From: Gammaproteobacteria bacterium
GTDB lineage: Bacteria; Pseudomonadota; Gammaproteobacteria; DSM-16500
Assembly (NCBI GenBank): GCA_025451335.1
Contig: JANWKO010000112.1
Coordinates: 1-32,257 of the forward strand
Length of the DNA: 32,257 bases
Direction of reading: 5' to 3'
A program made the position numbers and the translations under genes. Below the pieces are notes generated by a model. That model ran no database searches, was not told the DNA's origin, and was given only the letters and a program-made list of their open reading frames with translations. Shown piece by piece: positions 1 to 8,257 of the stretch. Within the stretch, counting starts at the first letter, position 1. The number at the start of each line of letters is the position of its first letter.

Positions 1-1
1 C

Positions 2-832
2 ATATTTAGTGATGAAATGTCAGATATTAAAGAGAAATATCATGAATGCTTGACAGCAATGGAAGATGAAAAAGGATTGCAAGGTTTTCGTTTTCTTATC
101 TCAGGTGAGAATGGTACCGGTAAAACTGAGTTAGCCAAATATTTAGCCTCTATCAGCCATGCCAGATACATTAAAATTATATCGCCAAATGATTTAATAA
201 ACTTGCCCCTCGCGCAATGTTTGGAAAAATTAGACCTAGAATTTTTAGATGCGCAACATTCAGAACGAAGTGTTATTATTTTGGATGAAATTGAAAATTT
301 GCTGGAAGCGGAATTCGATTTAACCCATCCGGTGAATTTGTTGCGAATAAAATTGCAATCTCTGCTGAAAGCGATACCTAACAGCGAAAATAAATGTATT
401 GTCATTGGAACCACAAAAAGCACAGAGTTTATTAATAAAATGCTTCCTGGTATGTTTGACGACTTTAATCAAACTGAAAATGTGATTATAGAATATTCTA
501 AAAAAGAAGACGTTATGCGTTTAGAGCAAATTGCCAAATTATTCAATATTACTGTCATCCCGCCAAAATCTTTGAGTGAGAGTCAGGATAAAGATTTGAT
601 GATGGATAAAGATATAGAAGATACAAGGAAAATCAATCTATCTATTGGTAAATTGATATTTGAAATAAAACGATTTTGCAAGAATGAAGAAAAGTTGAAT
701 GTCTTGAATTTAGATGATTTTTATCATTTTCTTCATAAAAAAACTGCACATAAGTTATTTTCAAGATCAGTTTCACTGCATGAGCATAAAGATGATGTAA
801 TTGCTTTGAAGCCAATTAGAGTGATTCGGTAA
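2..832 (+). CDS. NSF D2-like AAA ATPase (5' end outside window)
   Basis: An AAA-family ATPase whose reading frame is open to the left edge, so its N-terminus is probably missing; the first ATG inside the window is at 17. Counting from that ATG, Walker A is GENGTGKT (residues 30-37) and Walker B is VIILDEIENLL (D90, E91). The segment YIKIISPNDLI follows Walker A, LLKAIP precedes the sensor region, and IGTT is at 130-133. Compared from memory, these match the D2 domain of eukaryotic N-ethylmaleimide-sensitive factor, which has FIKICSPDKMI, VVVDDIERLL, LLKKAP and IIGTT in the same order and spacing. A later SIGKLIFEIKRF resembles the C-terminal D2 helix WIGIKKLLMLIE. NSF uses ATP to take apart SNARE complexes; D2 mainly holds the hexamer together. 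The region left of Walker A looks like the D1-D2 linker, so a D1 domain may lie upstream. I infer a eukaryotic-like, possibly host-directed protein. AAA ATPase is near certain; the NSF assignment is probable. Confidence 0.75.
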   Translation: MFSDEMSDIKEKYHECLTAMEDEKGLQGFRFLISGENGTGKTELAKYLASISHARYIKIISPNDLINLPLAQCLEKLDLEFLDAQHSERSVIILDEIENLLEAEFDLTHPVNLLRIKLQSLLKAIPNSENKCIVIGTTKSTEFINKMLPGMFDDFNQTENVIIEYSKKEDVMRLEQIAKLFNITVIPPKSLSESQDKDLMMDKDIEDTRKINLSIGKLIFEIKRFCKNEEKLNVLNLDDFYHFLHKKTAHKLFSRSVSLHEHKDDVIALKPIRVIR

Positions 833-884
833 TGATGATTACATTTTCATTTAAGTGTGATCATTTCACGTTTTAATCATATTC

Positions 885-927
885 GGCACTTTTTTGGTGG
901 TAATCATTTTGCTACGCGAAAAGTGCC
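885..927. repeat. Inverted repeat downstream of the NSF-like gene
   Basis: Nine-base arms GGCACTTTT (885-893) and AAAAGTGCC (919-927) are separated by 25 bases. No T-run follows the right arm, so this is not a typical intrinsic terminator. Its position 50 bases after the stop suggests a 3' end structure. The rest of the 833-1159 gap is AT-rich and shows no gene. Confidence 0.3.
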
Positions 928-1074
928 AGTAAGTTTATCTGTAGATACGTATTAAATACCCTATTTTCATTTTTAACATTTAATTATAATTTGCGCAAAT
1001 TCAAAAAAAAGTATTTTTTTTAGATTGCATTAAATCATAAATTAAACCTAAATTAAATTCAAACTTTGCTGTAG

Positions 1075-1118
1075 AAGGTTGCTGCGCTGAACCTTTTTTA
1101 CTTCGGTGAACTGCCGAA
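1075..1118 (+). terminator. Two adjacent small hairpins, the first terminator-like
   Basis: AAGGTT (1075-1080) pairs with AACCTT (1090-1095) across a 9-base loop, and the T-run ending the stem extends to 1099. A second hairpin follows at once, with TTCGG and CCGAA closing a 7-base loop (1102-1118). They lie only about 40-85 bases before the next start codon. They may therefore belong to that gene's leader as an attenuator, or be the late terminator of the gene before. No sequence evidence separates these options. Confidence 0.3.
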
Positions 1119-1159
1119 TTGAGGCTTGAGAATATTTTGTTAAAACGAGGATAGAAAAC

Positions 1160-2629
1160 ATGTTTCATTCAAAGCTAACAGAGCTTGAAAAGCAAGCCAC
1201 TAAAAAGACAGAGTCAATTGATGCAAAAAGCGAGCAAAGATCTTTGTATGCTGTGCTGAAACAAGTGGGGAAAGAAGATAGAATTCGTCATGTTGCTGCG
1301 CTACCCAATGGAAGATTATTAGTATTCATAATGCCATGGGAAGGGAAGGGGTATTTTGAAATTATCGATATTGATACCAAGAAAGTCATTAAAAAGCTGG
1401 AAATAGAACGAGTGAAAAATTTTGAGTTACTTTCTGAAAATCAACTTGTCATATATAAATTTAATGAAAATGCTTCGCTTTATGATTTGGAATTGAACTT
1501 GCTTGAAACAATAAAGGCTACTCATTGTTTTGAACATTTTGTCGAATTTAATAAAGATATCACTATAGCTTATGAGCGAAATGAAAGAAATAATGGATTA
1601 TATTCTAAATTGAGATCAATTGATCCACTTAGAGCCGAGTGGCAATTTTTAGAAGCGGTAGGCTATGACAAAATTGGTTTTTTAACCAGCTTAGGCAGCA
1701 ATAAAATGCTTGCTGTTTATAATAACCATAATCTTCGCGTTGTCGAATTGAAAGATGGCAAATTTAATCGAGTTGCAGCAATGAATTTTTGGGATATAAA
1801 TGAATGGATAGAATCTGCTGTAAAAGTGAATGATAATCAATTTGTGGTTTGTACTGTTGTGAGTAATTCGATTTTTTCTGAGATAAAAAAAGAAGAAGTT
1901 AGACACCTTCGTGTTTTTGATACGAGCACATTGAAATGCGTAGATGACATTGTTTTGCCTATGTCATTTGAAATAGATAAGGTTGAGGTATTGTCGGATG
2001 GAAAAACTTTAATAGGTTGGCACGAGCTTGGAAATCGCAACAAAATTTATTTAATTAATATGGAAACCCACGCTCAAAAAATAATAACCATGCCTGATAG
2101 AGTCATGGGGTTATCGGTATTGTCTAATGGTAATGTGGTTGTTTTATTGGATTACAAAAAAGTACTGGAATTACCCTTTTCAGAGTTAAAATTACTTCAA
2201 GATGCTGCGATTGAAATGAGAAAGCATTTGCTAGATTGTAGTAGTCTTAGTAAAGATGTAGCAGGAATTGTTACAACTTATTTGCCAGATGAAGATTTAA
2301 TTGAAAGAAAAACTCTTTTTTCTACTAAGATAAAAAACGACGAAGAGATGTTGTTGGAAGAGATAAAGAAAAAAATAGCGGCATATCATATGCCAGATAG
2401 TTGTTTTAAGTTTTTTATGAAAATATCCGTGAAATTTTCTGTTTTGAATTTGTGTCAAAATTATCTTGAAACTAACCAGCATGATGAAAAAGCATTTGTT
2501 AATGCTTTGTCTGAATTTCATTATGAATCTAAGCGAGGTAAAAAAGATAACCTTTCTGACGTTGTCGAAAAAACGTTGGAAATTATTCGAAATAGAAATG
2601 AAAGGTTGCTATTTCAAGCAAAACCGTGA
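1160..2629 (+). CDS. Predicted beta-propeller protein with F-box-like motif
   Basis: A 489-residue soluble protein of unknown family with no signal peptide or membrane segment. Residues about 35-345 repeat a beta-strand pattern typical of propeller blades: a turn such as LPNGRLLVF, LSENQLVIY, LSDGKTLIGW or LSNGNVVVLL, then a strand ending in a phrase like IIDIDTKKV, VFDTSTLKC or LINMETHAQ. After the propeller, residues about 365-385 read LSKDVAGIVTTYLPDEDLIE, which resembles the start of an F-box (LP-x-E-x(3)-I-x(2)-YL-x(3)-DL). The C-terminal 100 residues are charged and helical (EEMLLEEIKKKI). The start is supported by GAGGA about 9 bases upstream. The F-box reading is weak because the later F-box positions (conserved Trp and Cys) are not evident. 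The gene stands alone between long gaps. Function unknown; a protein-protein interaction or secreted effector role is inference only. Confidence 0.7.
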   Translation: MFHSKLTELEKQATKKTESIDAKSEQRSLYAVLKQVGKEDRIRHVAALPNGRLLVFIMPWEGKGYFEIIDIDTKKVIKKLEIERVKNFELLSENQLVIYKFNENASLYDLELNLLETIKATHCFEHFVEFNKDITIAYERNERNNGLYSKLRSIDPLRAEWQFLEAVGYDKIGFLTSLGSNKMLAVYNNHNLRVVELKDGKFNRVAAMNFWDINEWIESAVKVNDNQFVVCTVVSNSIFSEIKKEEVRHLRVFDTSTLKCVDDIVLPMSFEIDKVEVLSDGKTLIGWHELGNRNKIYLINMETHAQKIITMPDRVMGLSVLSNGNVVVLLDYKKVLELPFSELKLLQDAAIEMRKHLLDCSSLSKDVAGIVTTYLPDEDLIERKTLFSTKIKNDEEMLLEEIKKKIAAYHMPDSCFKFFMKISVKFSVLNLCQNYLETNQHDEKAFVNALSEFHYESKRGKKDNLSDVVEKTLEIIRNRNERLLFQAKP

Positions 2630-2640
2630 AACATAAGTTT

Positions 2641-2796
2641 ATGACAACAAATGCTTCTCCAAGTTCCAAAACATTTGAAGATCTTAGTCAGAGCTATGAA
2701 AAAGATAAGTTAAAGACATTATGTTTAACTTCTATAAAATTGGCTTTACGGATTTTTCAAAAAAGTCAAAGCCATCCGATTTTCAGGCGCAGTTAA
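2641..2796 (+). CDS. Possible 51-residue ORF or gene remnant
   Basis: An ATG eleven bases after the propeller gene opens a 51-codon frame beginning MTTNASPSSKTFEDLSQSYE and ending at a TAA inside the 3' end of the convergent minus-strand gene. No good ribosome binding site is visible. The first 45 residues look like the amphipathic start of a larger protein, so this could be a truncated gene. It may equally be a chance frame. Not recognised. Confidence 0.2.
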   Translation: MTTNASPSSKTFEDLSQSYEKDKLKTLCLTSIKLALRIFQKSQSHPIFRRS

Positions 2797-4898
2797 AATC
2801 TTCTTAAATCGATGATAAAAATCATTGACATTATGATCTCTAAACTCATGGCGGTATTTATCCTTTAGCACCTCAATGTTCCCTCCAGCTGCTAACGTTT
2901 CCTTTAAGCTGGTTGATTCGCTTAGTCCATCGTGATCATGAAATCGTTTGTCTTTTTCTGCTTCTTTGCTTCGTAAAGTTTCGGTTTCAGCTTCAATATC
3001 TAAAAACGAGCGCAGAGCAGCTTGACGAAAATCGGTTTCTTTTTCCAGTTTGGCTTCTCTTAAGAGAGCAAAAGCATTCATGATGCTATCTTCTTTATTA
3101 ACATCTGTGTAAGAAAATGCTTTATTACGCACATCAATCTCGTCGTACATTCCTCTCTCTTTTAACTTTTTTGCAGTAACAAGAATTCTAGAAGCGAGAG
3201 TTTTGTCATGTCTATATTCGTAGTGATGAGACATAACATACCTGAGAGTTTCATCCATATCTAATCCTTCCTGTTTCAGGGTTGTGTAATCAGATATAAG
3301 ATTTGATACTTTAAAACAAAGATGATCAAAGTTTTCGAAAAATAATTTACGAGCAACAGGATGTTTTTCTAACCCTGCATTTTGTAGTTCTTGATAACTC
3401 GTTATCATGCGGTCTACATCGGCCTCACTTCTTCGATAAAAACCCAAAACCCAGGCGCGAATCTCTGGGTCTTTGTCTAACTTGACTTCTTCTAATTTCT
3501 TGAATGCACTATTCAAAGTTACTGCAGAAGCTTCATCAAGATGTGAGTCTTGCCAATTAATATTTTGTACGAAAGTGTGATCTAGATCAGGAGATAAACT
3601 CAGTTTGGCTTTCTTAAAAGCAGCTATCCCAGTCTTTATACTCGTTATACTTGTAAGAGGATCTTCACGGGTAAAGTTGTAAGTAGGATGATTATCGTTT
3701 ATTACCATTTTGTGAAGAGCATTAGCAAAATCAACATCGCAGGACAGTAAGAATTCCTTTATGGTTTTAAAATAAGATTCGGAATATCGATTACAAATCC
3801 ATTTGTACAACATCAGTTTTTTAGCTTTCGGAAAAGCTTCTTCATTTTTATCAGCATACCAGCTATCTAAAATGCTAGCTAATTCTCTAATTAATGGTTT
3901 TCTACGTTCTTCATTACAATAAATCATGGTTTTGGTGCAAGGTGGAAAGCTCGGCTCTCCGGTCAGCATAGATTCCCATGCTGGATGGTATTTATCTTTA
4001 GTAAAGATTTTAGGTGTTTTTGTAAATTCGTTATAACCTATCAAGACGCGGAGAGGACCATTTTTTTCATGAGTCACTATCTCTGAAAATTTACGCAAAA
4101 AGGGAATGATAACAGCATCTTCCTGCGCAGGTGTTTTATTTTCCCAAGAAGTAAACACGAGATTATTGTCTTCGCTTCGCCATGCGTATCCGTGTCCTGC
4201 TATATCGAACGCGGCATAATTAATTTTCTTTCCCTGAGTGCTTTCTATAAATGGAGATGAAGAGATCTTTGATTCAACGCTGGCATCGTCTAATTTTTTT
4301 TGTTTAAGTAAAACATAAAATCCATTATTTTCTAAGGTAACACCACTAATCACATCTTTTTCCCTTCTGCCTCCCATGAATTGCTCATTCTGAGTGATCT
4401 TTCCTAAGAGATAAGCGCGAGGATCATTTTTAGGTAATTTCACCAGGTAATAATCAGGATGGCCTAAGCTTTTGCCTTCTAAGACGATATCAGGCAAATT
4501 ATCAGTTGATTTTAATTCAATTTGTTTTACATGGCTGAGACGTTGTTCTTTCGATAATTTCTCTTTTGTGTTGCTAAATCCAGGAAATTGAGTTCGCAGG
4601 CAGGAATTAAACATTTTTTCTTCTAATCCATATTGCACACAGAGATCCGCTAATTCTGGATACAAATACTTTAATGCAAATTCTTTTTTATCTGCCGCCG
4701 CTTTTGCTTGCTCAAGCGTTTCAGGTGCTTTGCCACTTTCAAGCTGGTTTTGAATACTAATCGCATTATTAAACAGCTCGAATGCGGATGGGCCACATTG
4801 AGATATTAGTTTTTGCCAGCCAGTAAGGTCTAGTCGGGGGTGACAGAAAGAGCTAAAAGAGAAGACATAATGAGTGTAAAAGACTCTAAAATTTCCAT
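2746..4898 (-). CDS. Large helical-repeat protein of unknown function, frameshifted near N-terminus
   Basis: The long uninterrupted frame runs from about 4838 down to 2746, but between 4899 and 4665 it has no ATG or GTG start; the first usable codon is a TTG at 4665 with no ribosome binding site. A second frame starts with ATG at 4898 (MEILESFTLIMSSLLALSVT) and stops at 4830-4832. Adding one C to the five-C run (GGGGG on the plus strand, 4836-4840) joins the two into one protein of about 717 residues, continuing RLDLTGWQKLISQCG. I take this as the ancestral gene. The middle has a compact, mixed domain (residues about 50-330 from the TTG). The C-terminal third carries five to six degenerate helical repeats of about 36 residues with the pattern AFxxLxxAxLxxDxxxR. 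No catalytic motif or membrane segment was recognised. It is divergent from def. It could be a decaying or phase-switched gene, or the shift may be a sequencing error. Confidence 0.65.
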
Positions 4899-4910
4899 AT
4901 TAACTGTGTT

Positions 4911-4926
4911 ATTATTAGCTAATAAT
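4911..4926. promoter_or_regulatory. 16-bp perfect palindrome in divergent intergenic region
   Basis: ATTATTAGCTAATAAT is a perfect palindrome lying 13 bases upstream of the inferred minus-strand start (4898) and about 97 bases before def. The position between divergent genes suits a dimeric regulator site, but the composition is very AT-rich and the palindrome could be chance. Confidence 0.25.
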
Positions 4927-5022
4927 GGGCTTTGAGAAATATTTCGCTGCTGCGAGAGAATCAAACAAAGCTTAACTTTAAATTCGAATAAATTTTAAAC
5001 CACCTATGCTCAAGGTAAAATT

Positions 5023-5526
5023 ATGGCTCTACTTCACGTGTTACAATTTCCTGACCCTTTATTGCGCAAAAAAGCCCGGTCCGTTGTGAATGTCGATGAT
5101 AACGTCCGCAAAATTGTCGATGATATGTTTGAAACCATGTATGAACAAGTTGGAGTAGGCTTGGCGGCAATTCAAGTGAATATTCAACAACGAATTATCG
5201 TTATGGATGTTTCTGAAAATCGTTCACAACCATATTGTTTCATTAATCCAGAAATAATAATCCGTGAAGGAGTTCAATATGAAACAGAAGGATGTTTATC
5301 ATTTCCTGGAGTCTTTGATAAAGTAGAGCGTGCAGCAAAAATTCGCGTTAAAGCTTTAGACAAAGAAGGTAAGTCTTTTGAGTTGGATGCGGAAGATATA
5401 TTATCGATTTGCATTCAACACGAAATAGATCATTTAGATGGTATTTTATTTGTCGATCATTTATCGCGGGTAAAACAAGAGCGCGCCCGTAAAAAATTAG
5501 AAAAAATGCGTAGAAAAGAATATTAA
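5023..5526 (+). CDS. def: Peptide deformylase
   Basis: Removes the N-formyl group from the initiator methionine of new proteins in the cytoplasm, using a bound metal ion. All three signature motifs are present in order: GVGLAAIQ (residues 44-51), EGCLS (89-93, Cys91 metal ligand) and QHEIDH (132-137, His133 and His137 as ligands, Glu134 catalytic). At 167 residues it is the usual bacterial length. AAGGT lies about 8 bases before the ATG. In many gammaproteobacteria def is directly next to fmt; here fmt lies 2.7 kb downstream with unrelated genes between, so the pair has been split. Unlike the genes on either side, this frame is intact. Confidence 0.97.
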   Translation: MALLHVLQFPDPLLRKKARSVVNVDDNVRKIVDDMFETMYEQVGVGLAAIQVNIQQRIIVMDVSENRSQPYCFINPEIIIREGVQYETEGCLSFPGVFDKVERAAKIRVKALDKEGKSFELDAEDILSICIQHEIDHLDGILFVDHLSRVKQERARKKLEKMRRKEY

Positions 5527-5591
5527 AATTCAATATACCTGTAAGAGATTTATTATGACTCAACGTTTAGAAACCATTAGAGCTGCTGGAG

Positions 5592-6065
5592 ATGACAGAA
5601 ATCCTGCTTTCGTATTTTGATAAATTGCCACAACAAACTGAAATGAAAATAGGAGATAAATCCGAGCTTGAAAAACAATGGAAGTTCCAGCTTCTTCCAA
5701 AAGATGAAATGGAGAAAAAGGTTCGCGAAGAAAAACAAAAGCGGCAAGATAAAGCGAAACAACGCGAGTACATCAATGGAAGTACATTGAGAAGCAATCT
5801 CATTTTGATGTCAATAGACGAAGAAAAACGACTAACATCAAAAGATTTTGAGCAGAAATTAAATGGGGCTAAAGGGAAGCGAATACCTATTTTAATAAAA
5901 CAAAAAGATAAATTTCAGATTTATGGAGATCCTAACGGAGATGGAAATTGGACGTTGACTGATGTTACGCAAGATCAAAAGGTTGATCTCAATAAATTAC
6001 CCTTTGAAAAAGGAATCATTCGACGTGATGATAAAGAGTTTACTCCCCTCTCATTAAAACAATAA
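5592..6065 (+). CDS. Unknown lysine-rich protein, probable middle part of a frameshifted gene
   Basis: A 157-residue frame, very rich in Lys and Glu over residues 30-60 and followed by IPILIKQKDKFQIYGDPNGD, which reads like a folded beta segment. Its own ATG directly abuts GGAG with no spacing, so translation from it is doubtful. A better-placed ATG at 5555 opens another frame (MTQRLETIRAAGDDRNPAFV) that stops at 5618-5620. Removing one T from the run 5615-5618 joins it smoothly to this frame, giving AFVFDKLPQQTEMK. Near the 3' end, adding one A at 6056-6059 would carry this frame into the next one. I therefore read 5555-6763 as one broken gene. Family not recognised. Confidence 0.5.
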   Translation: MTEILLSYFDKLPQQTEMKIGDKSELEKQWKFQLLPKDEMEKKVREEKQKRQDKAKQREYINGSTLRSNLILMSIDEEKRLTSKDFEQKLNGAKGKRIPILIKQKDKFQIYGDPNGDGNWTLTDVTQDQKVDLNKLPFEKGIIRRDDKEFTPLSLKQ

Positions 6066-6097
6066 AATCAGGCCACCTTCATGTTTCTCTTAATCTT

Positions 6098-6763
6098 ATG
6101 GAACTGATTCGAACCATTGCTGCAGACAATGAAGTTGAAGTAACTCGGGCTGAAAATAAAGACCACCTTCGGGAAGAAACAGTCATGCTTGGCGAAAAGA
6201 CAAGGCAAATACTCGATTCTTTGATAGAAATGCTTTTATCTGAAGATGCAGTTGCAATTAGTTATATTAATATCAAACAATTGCTTATTGCTGCTTATAA
6301 GGCTTTCGAAAGACATCGTTATCATTATAACGCAACGCATCAACCTGTAGTTCACTTTCGAAATAGGCATCAGGAAATAACATATACAATCTGCGTGGCA
6401 GGTCTTATTACGTCATTATTAGTACCTGAAGAGGGGAAAAAGTGGTGCAAGGGTATTTATTTCACTATAAATAATATCCCGTCGCCTCGAGCGACTCCAA
6501 ACGCGGATATATGTGAGTTGGCAGATGGTCGTTCAATTTATCGGCCTTCAAGGGATTCTCGTGAGGGTTCCGGTTTTCAATTCATGGTTGATATATTCGG
6601 CTGTACGGGAGCCCCAGGAAACGCGCTGCGCTGTCACGCATCCTTGGGCAAATTCTTGGAAAACTATTTTAAGCAAACGCAGCAGAGTTTTGAGGAGCTT
6701 GCTTGGCGAGTATATCGCCGAGAAGATCACGTTGCCCCATCTCGGCAGTGGTTGATTTTGTGA
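6098..6763 (+). CDS. Unknown protein, probable C-terminal part of the frameshifted gene at 5555-6763
   Basis: A 221-residue frame with no ribosome binding site before its ATG. The frame stays open upstream to about 6035 and overlaps the end of the preceding frame, as expected if one base was lost in the A-run at 6056-6059. The first 70 residues are predicted helical (REETVMLGEKTRQILDSLIE). The rest is a mixed domain with several Cys and aromatic residues, including GIYFTINNIPSPRA and FQFMVDIFGCTG. The 3' half is richer in GC than its surroundings. No signal peptide, membrane segment or known motif was seen. It could be an independent gene with an unusual start, but a fragment is more likely. 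Confidence 0.5.
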   Translation: MELIRTIAADNEVEVTRAENKDHLREETVMLGEKTRQILDSLIEMLLSEDAVAISYINIKQLLIAAYKAFERHRYHYNATHQPVVHFRNRHQEITYTICVAGLITSLLVPEEGKKWCKGIYFTINNIPSPRATPNADICELADGRSIYRPSRDSREGSGFQFMVDIFGCTGAPGNALRCHASLGKFLENYFKQTQQSFEELAWRVYRREDHVAPSRQWLIL

Positions 6764-6964
6764 TGGTCGGGGACATGGGTGGGATCCTTATTTGCCAAAT
6801 TTTTCGGGCCGGTGATCAAAATATTTTGGCGTAGATTTTGTCAAGATTTCATTTTGTATGCAAAATTTGAATGCGCGATGGTGATATTATTGACTAATCT
6901 TATATAAGCTTTTAATCTGATATGTATCTGTTTAATTAAATTATTTACAAGGATTAGGTTTAAA

Positions 6965-7558
6965 ATGAAAAAGCTCACCCAAGTCCTATTTCTGTTTTTA
7001 TTTTCTACCGTATTATTTGCCGAGATGGATATCCAACAATGCCAAACATTAATTAATAAAAAGGGGCAAACGACATCCTATAAACAAGTCGATGCGTATT
7101 ACAAATGTATGGATGAGCTTGCCTTAAAGAGACTATTGGCAAAATACTTTCATTTTAATAATGATAAAATGGATGACATGCAGGCATTTTACACTAAGAC
7201 ATTAACGAATTTTTATATAGGATTAAGAGATTGTAAGGCAGGAGATTATGAATTCATCATGAATATGAATTCTTTTGTCAAAGCCAAGATTCAAGGCATA
7301 CATAATGATTCCTGCGCTGTGGATATGGATTATCAATACGATAATGCAAGTAACAACTTAGGACCCGCGAAACAACATTGTGAAATTGAGCGCGTTAACT
7401 TACCTCTATTTACGGATAATGCAGCGCTCGTTATGACAGCATTTACAGAAAAACAACTAAAAGACTCTAGCAGCACTCCAGAGCTTGCTAAAACATCAAA
7501 ACAGGCGCAAGAAGGCGTAACGAGTGCTTTTAACAAGTATTGCAAATCTTTGGATTAG
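6965..7558 (+). CDS. Secreted six-cysteine protein of unknown function
   Basis: A 197-residue protein with a clear Sec signal peptide: Lys at positions 3 and 4, a hydrophobic core VLFLFLFSTVLF, and a likely signal peptidase I cleavage after LFA at residue 19. The mature part has six cysteines (26, 48, 90, 117, 139, 193), an even number that suits disulfide bonding in the periplasm or outside the cell. No membrane segment follows the signal and no lipobox is present. An AAGGATTAGG stretch precedes the ATG. The gene stands alone, about 200 bases after the broken gene and convergent with the HepT-like gene. Family not recognised. Confidence 0.75.
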   Translation: MKKLTQVLFLFLFSTVLFAEMDIQQCQTLINKKGQTTSYKQVDAYYKCMDELALKRLLAKYFHFNNDKMDDMQAFYTKTLTNFYIGLRDCKAGDYEFIMNMNSFVKAKIQGIHNDSCAVDMDYQYDNASNNLGPAKQHCEIERVNLPLFTDNAALVMTAFTEKQLKDSSSTPELAKTSKQAQEGVTSAFNKYCKSLD

Positions 7559-7647
7559 AGCAGAATCATAGTGCGAGTAAGTCAGCCGTTAAACCCATGT
7601 TACACGTCTTTATTTGCACGGTAAGCTTGCAAAAAATTGCTTATTTG

Positions 7648-8040
7648 TCAAATTTTTCGAACAAGAAATCCAGCGTTTTTTTTCATTTCTGGATAATATT
7701 CTTTGATGTGAGTGTGAATTTTCTTTGCATATTCTTCTCTGTAAGCATGAGAAGTTAAATTTCTATCATCCATCATATTTAGCCATAAAGTTTCATTATT
7801 AATCCAATTAAAACTATAAGCTTTTTGCAAAGTGTCTCGTGGTGTTGTGCTGATTATTTTTTCATTTAACAATAATTTCTTAAGAGTTTTCCAATATAAC
7901 TCTGCTGTAAATTGGAATCGTTTCAAAGTGGCGTCGCGAGTTATATTATTGGGATCTAAAGGTGTTTGTAAGGCTTCATTTAGACGTGCCAAGGCATTTT
8001 CTAATTGATTTAAAGCCAAAGAAATTTCTTTTTTTCTCAA
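7648..8040 (-). CDS. HepT/HEPN-type toxin-like protein (HI0074 family), no adjacent antitoxin
   Basis: A 130-residue all-helical protein of the 'nucleotidyltransferase substrate-binding' (HI0074) family, which belongs to the HEPN superfamily. The typical start (LNQLENALARLNEAL), the central RFQFTAELYWKTLKKLL and the conserved RNLTSHAY are all visible. The last fits the RX4HXY motif that forms the RNase active site of HepT toxins. In known loci a small MNT nucleotidyltransferase gene lies next to it and neutralises the toxin by AMPylating its Tyr. I find no such frame on either side (7559-7647 or 8041-8257), so this copy appears orphaned. The start is a TTG, supported by AAGGA about 8-10 bases upstream. 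Confidence 0.85.
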   Translation of the reverse strand: MRKKEISLALNQLENALARLNEALQTPLDPNNITRDATLKRFQFTAELYWKTLKKLLLNEKIISTTPRDTLQKAYSFNWINNETLWLNMMDDRNLTSHAYREEYAKKIHTHIKEYYPEMKKNAGFLVRKI

Positions 8041-8257
8041 ATTAATTTTCCTTAAAGGATGCTCTTAAGTTTTTCAATAAATTGATAATTAAAGGAAATC
8101 ATTGGTAAATAATAATATATTTCTTCAAGCCTAACAATTTATTCAAGAATTATTAAGTATGGATGATGTAACTCATCTTTATGTTAGAATCCCCTTTGCC
8201 GACAACTCTATTTGTTGAGTGGAGGCAAGAATAATATAACAGCGGGTCTTAAGCATA

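Noticed and set aside
6513-6755. 80-codon frame inside the 6098-6763 gene
   Set aside because: It overlaps the larger frame, which continues with reasonable composition. It looks like a shadow frame and has no ribosome binding site.
7621-7647. Terminator-like GTAAGC...GCTTA near the end of the HepT-like gene
   Set aside because: The stem is short and AT-rich and no T-run is placed correctly on either strand.
7540-7758. Plus-strand frame between the secreted protein and the HepT-like gene
   Set aside because: It overlaps the 3' ends of both neighbours and is mostly antisense to the well-supported HepT-like gene.
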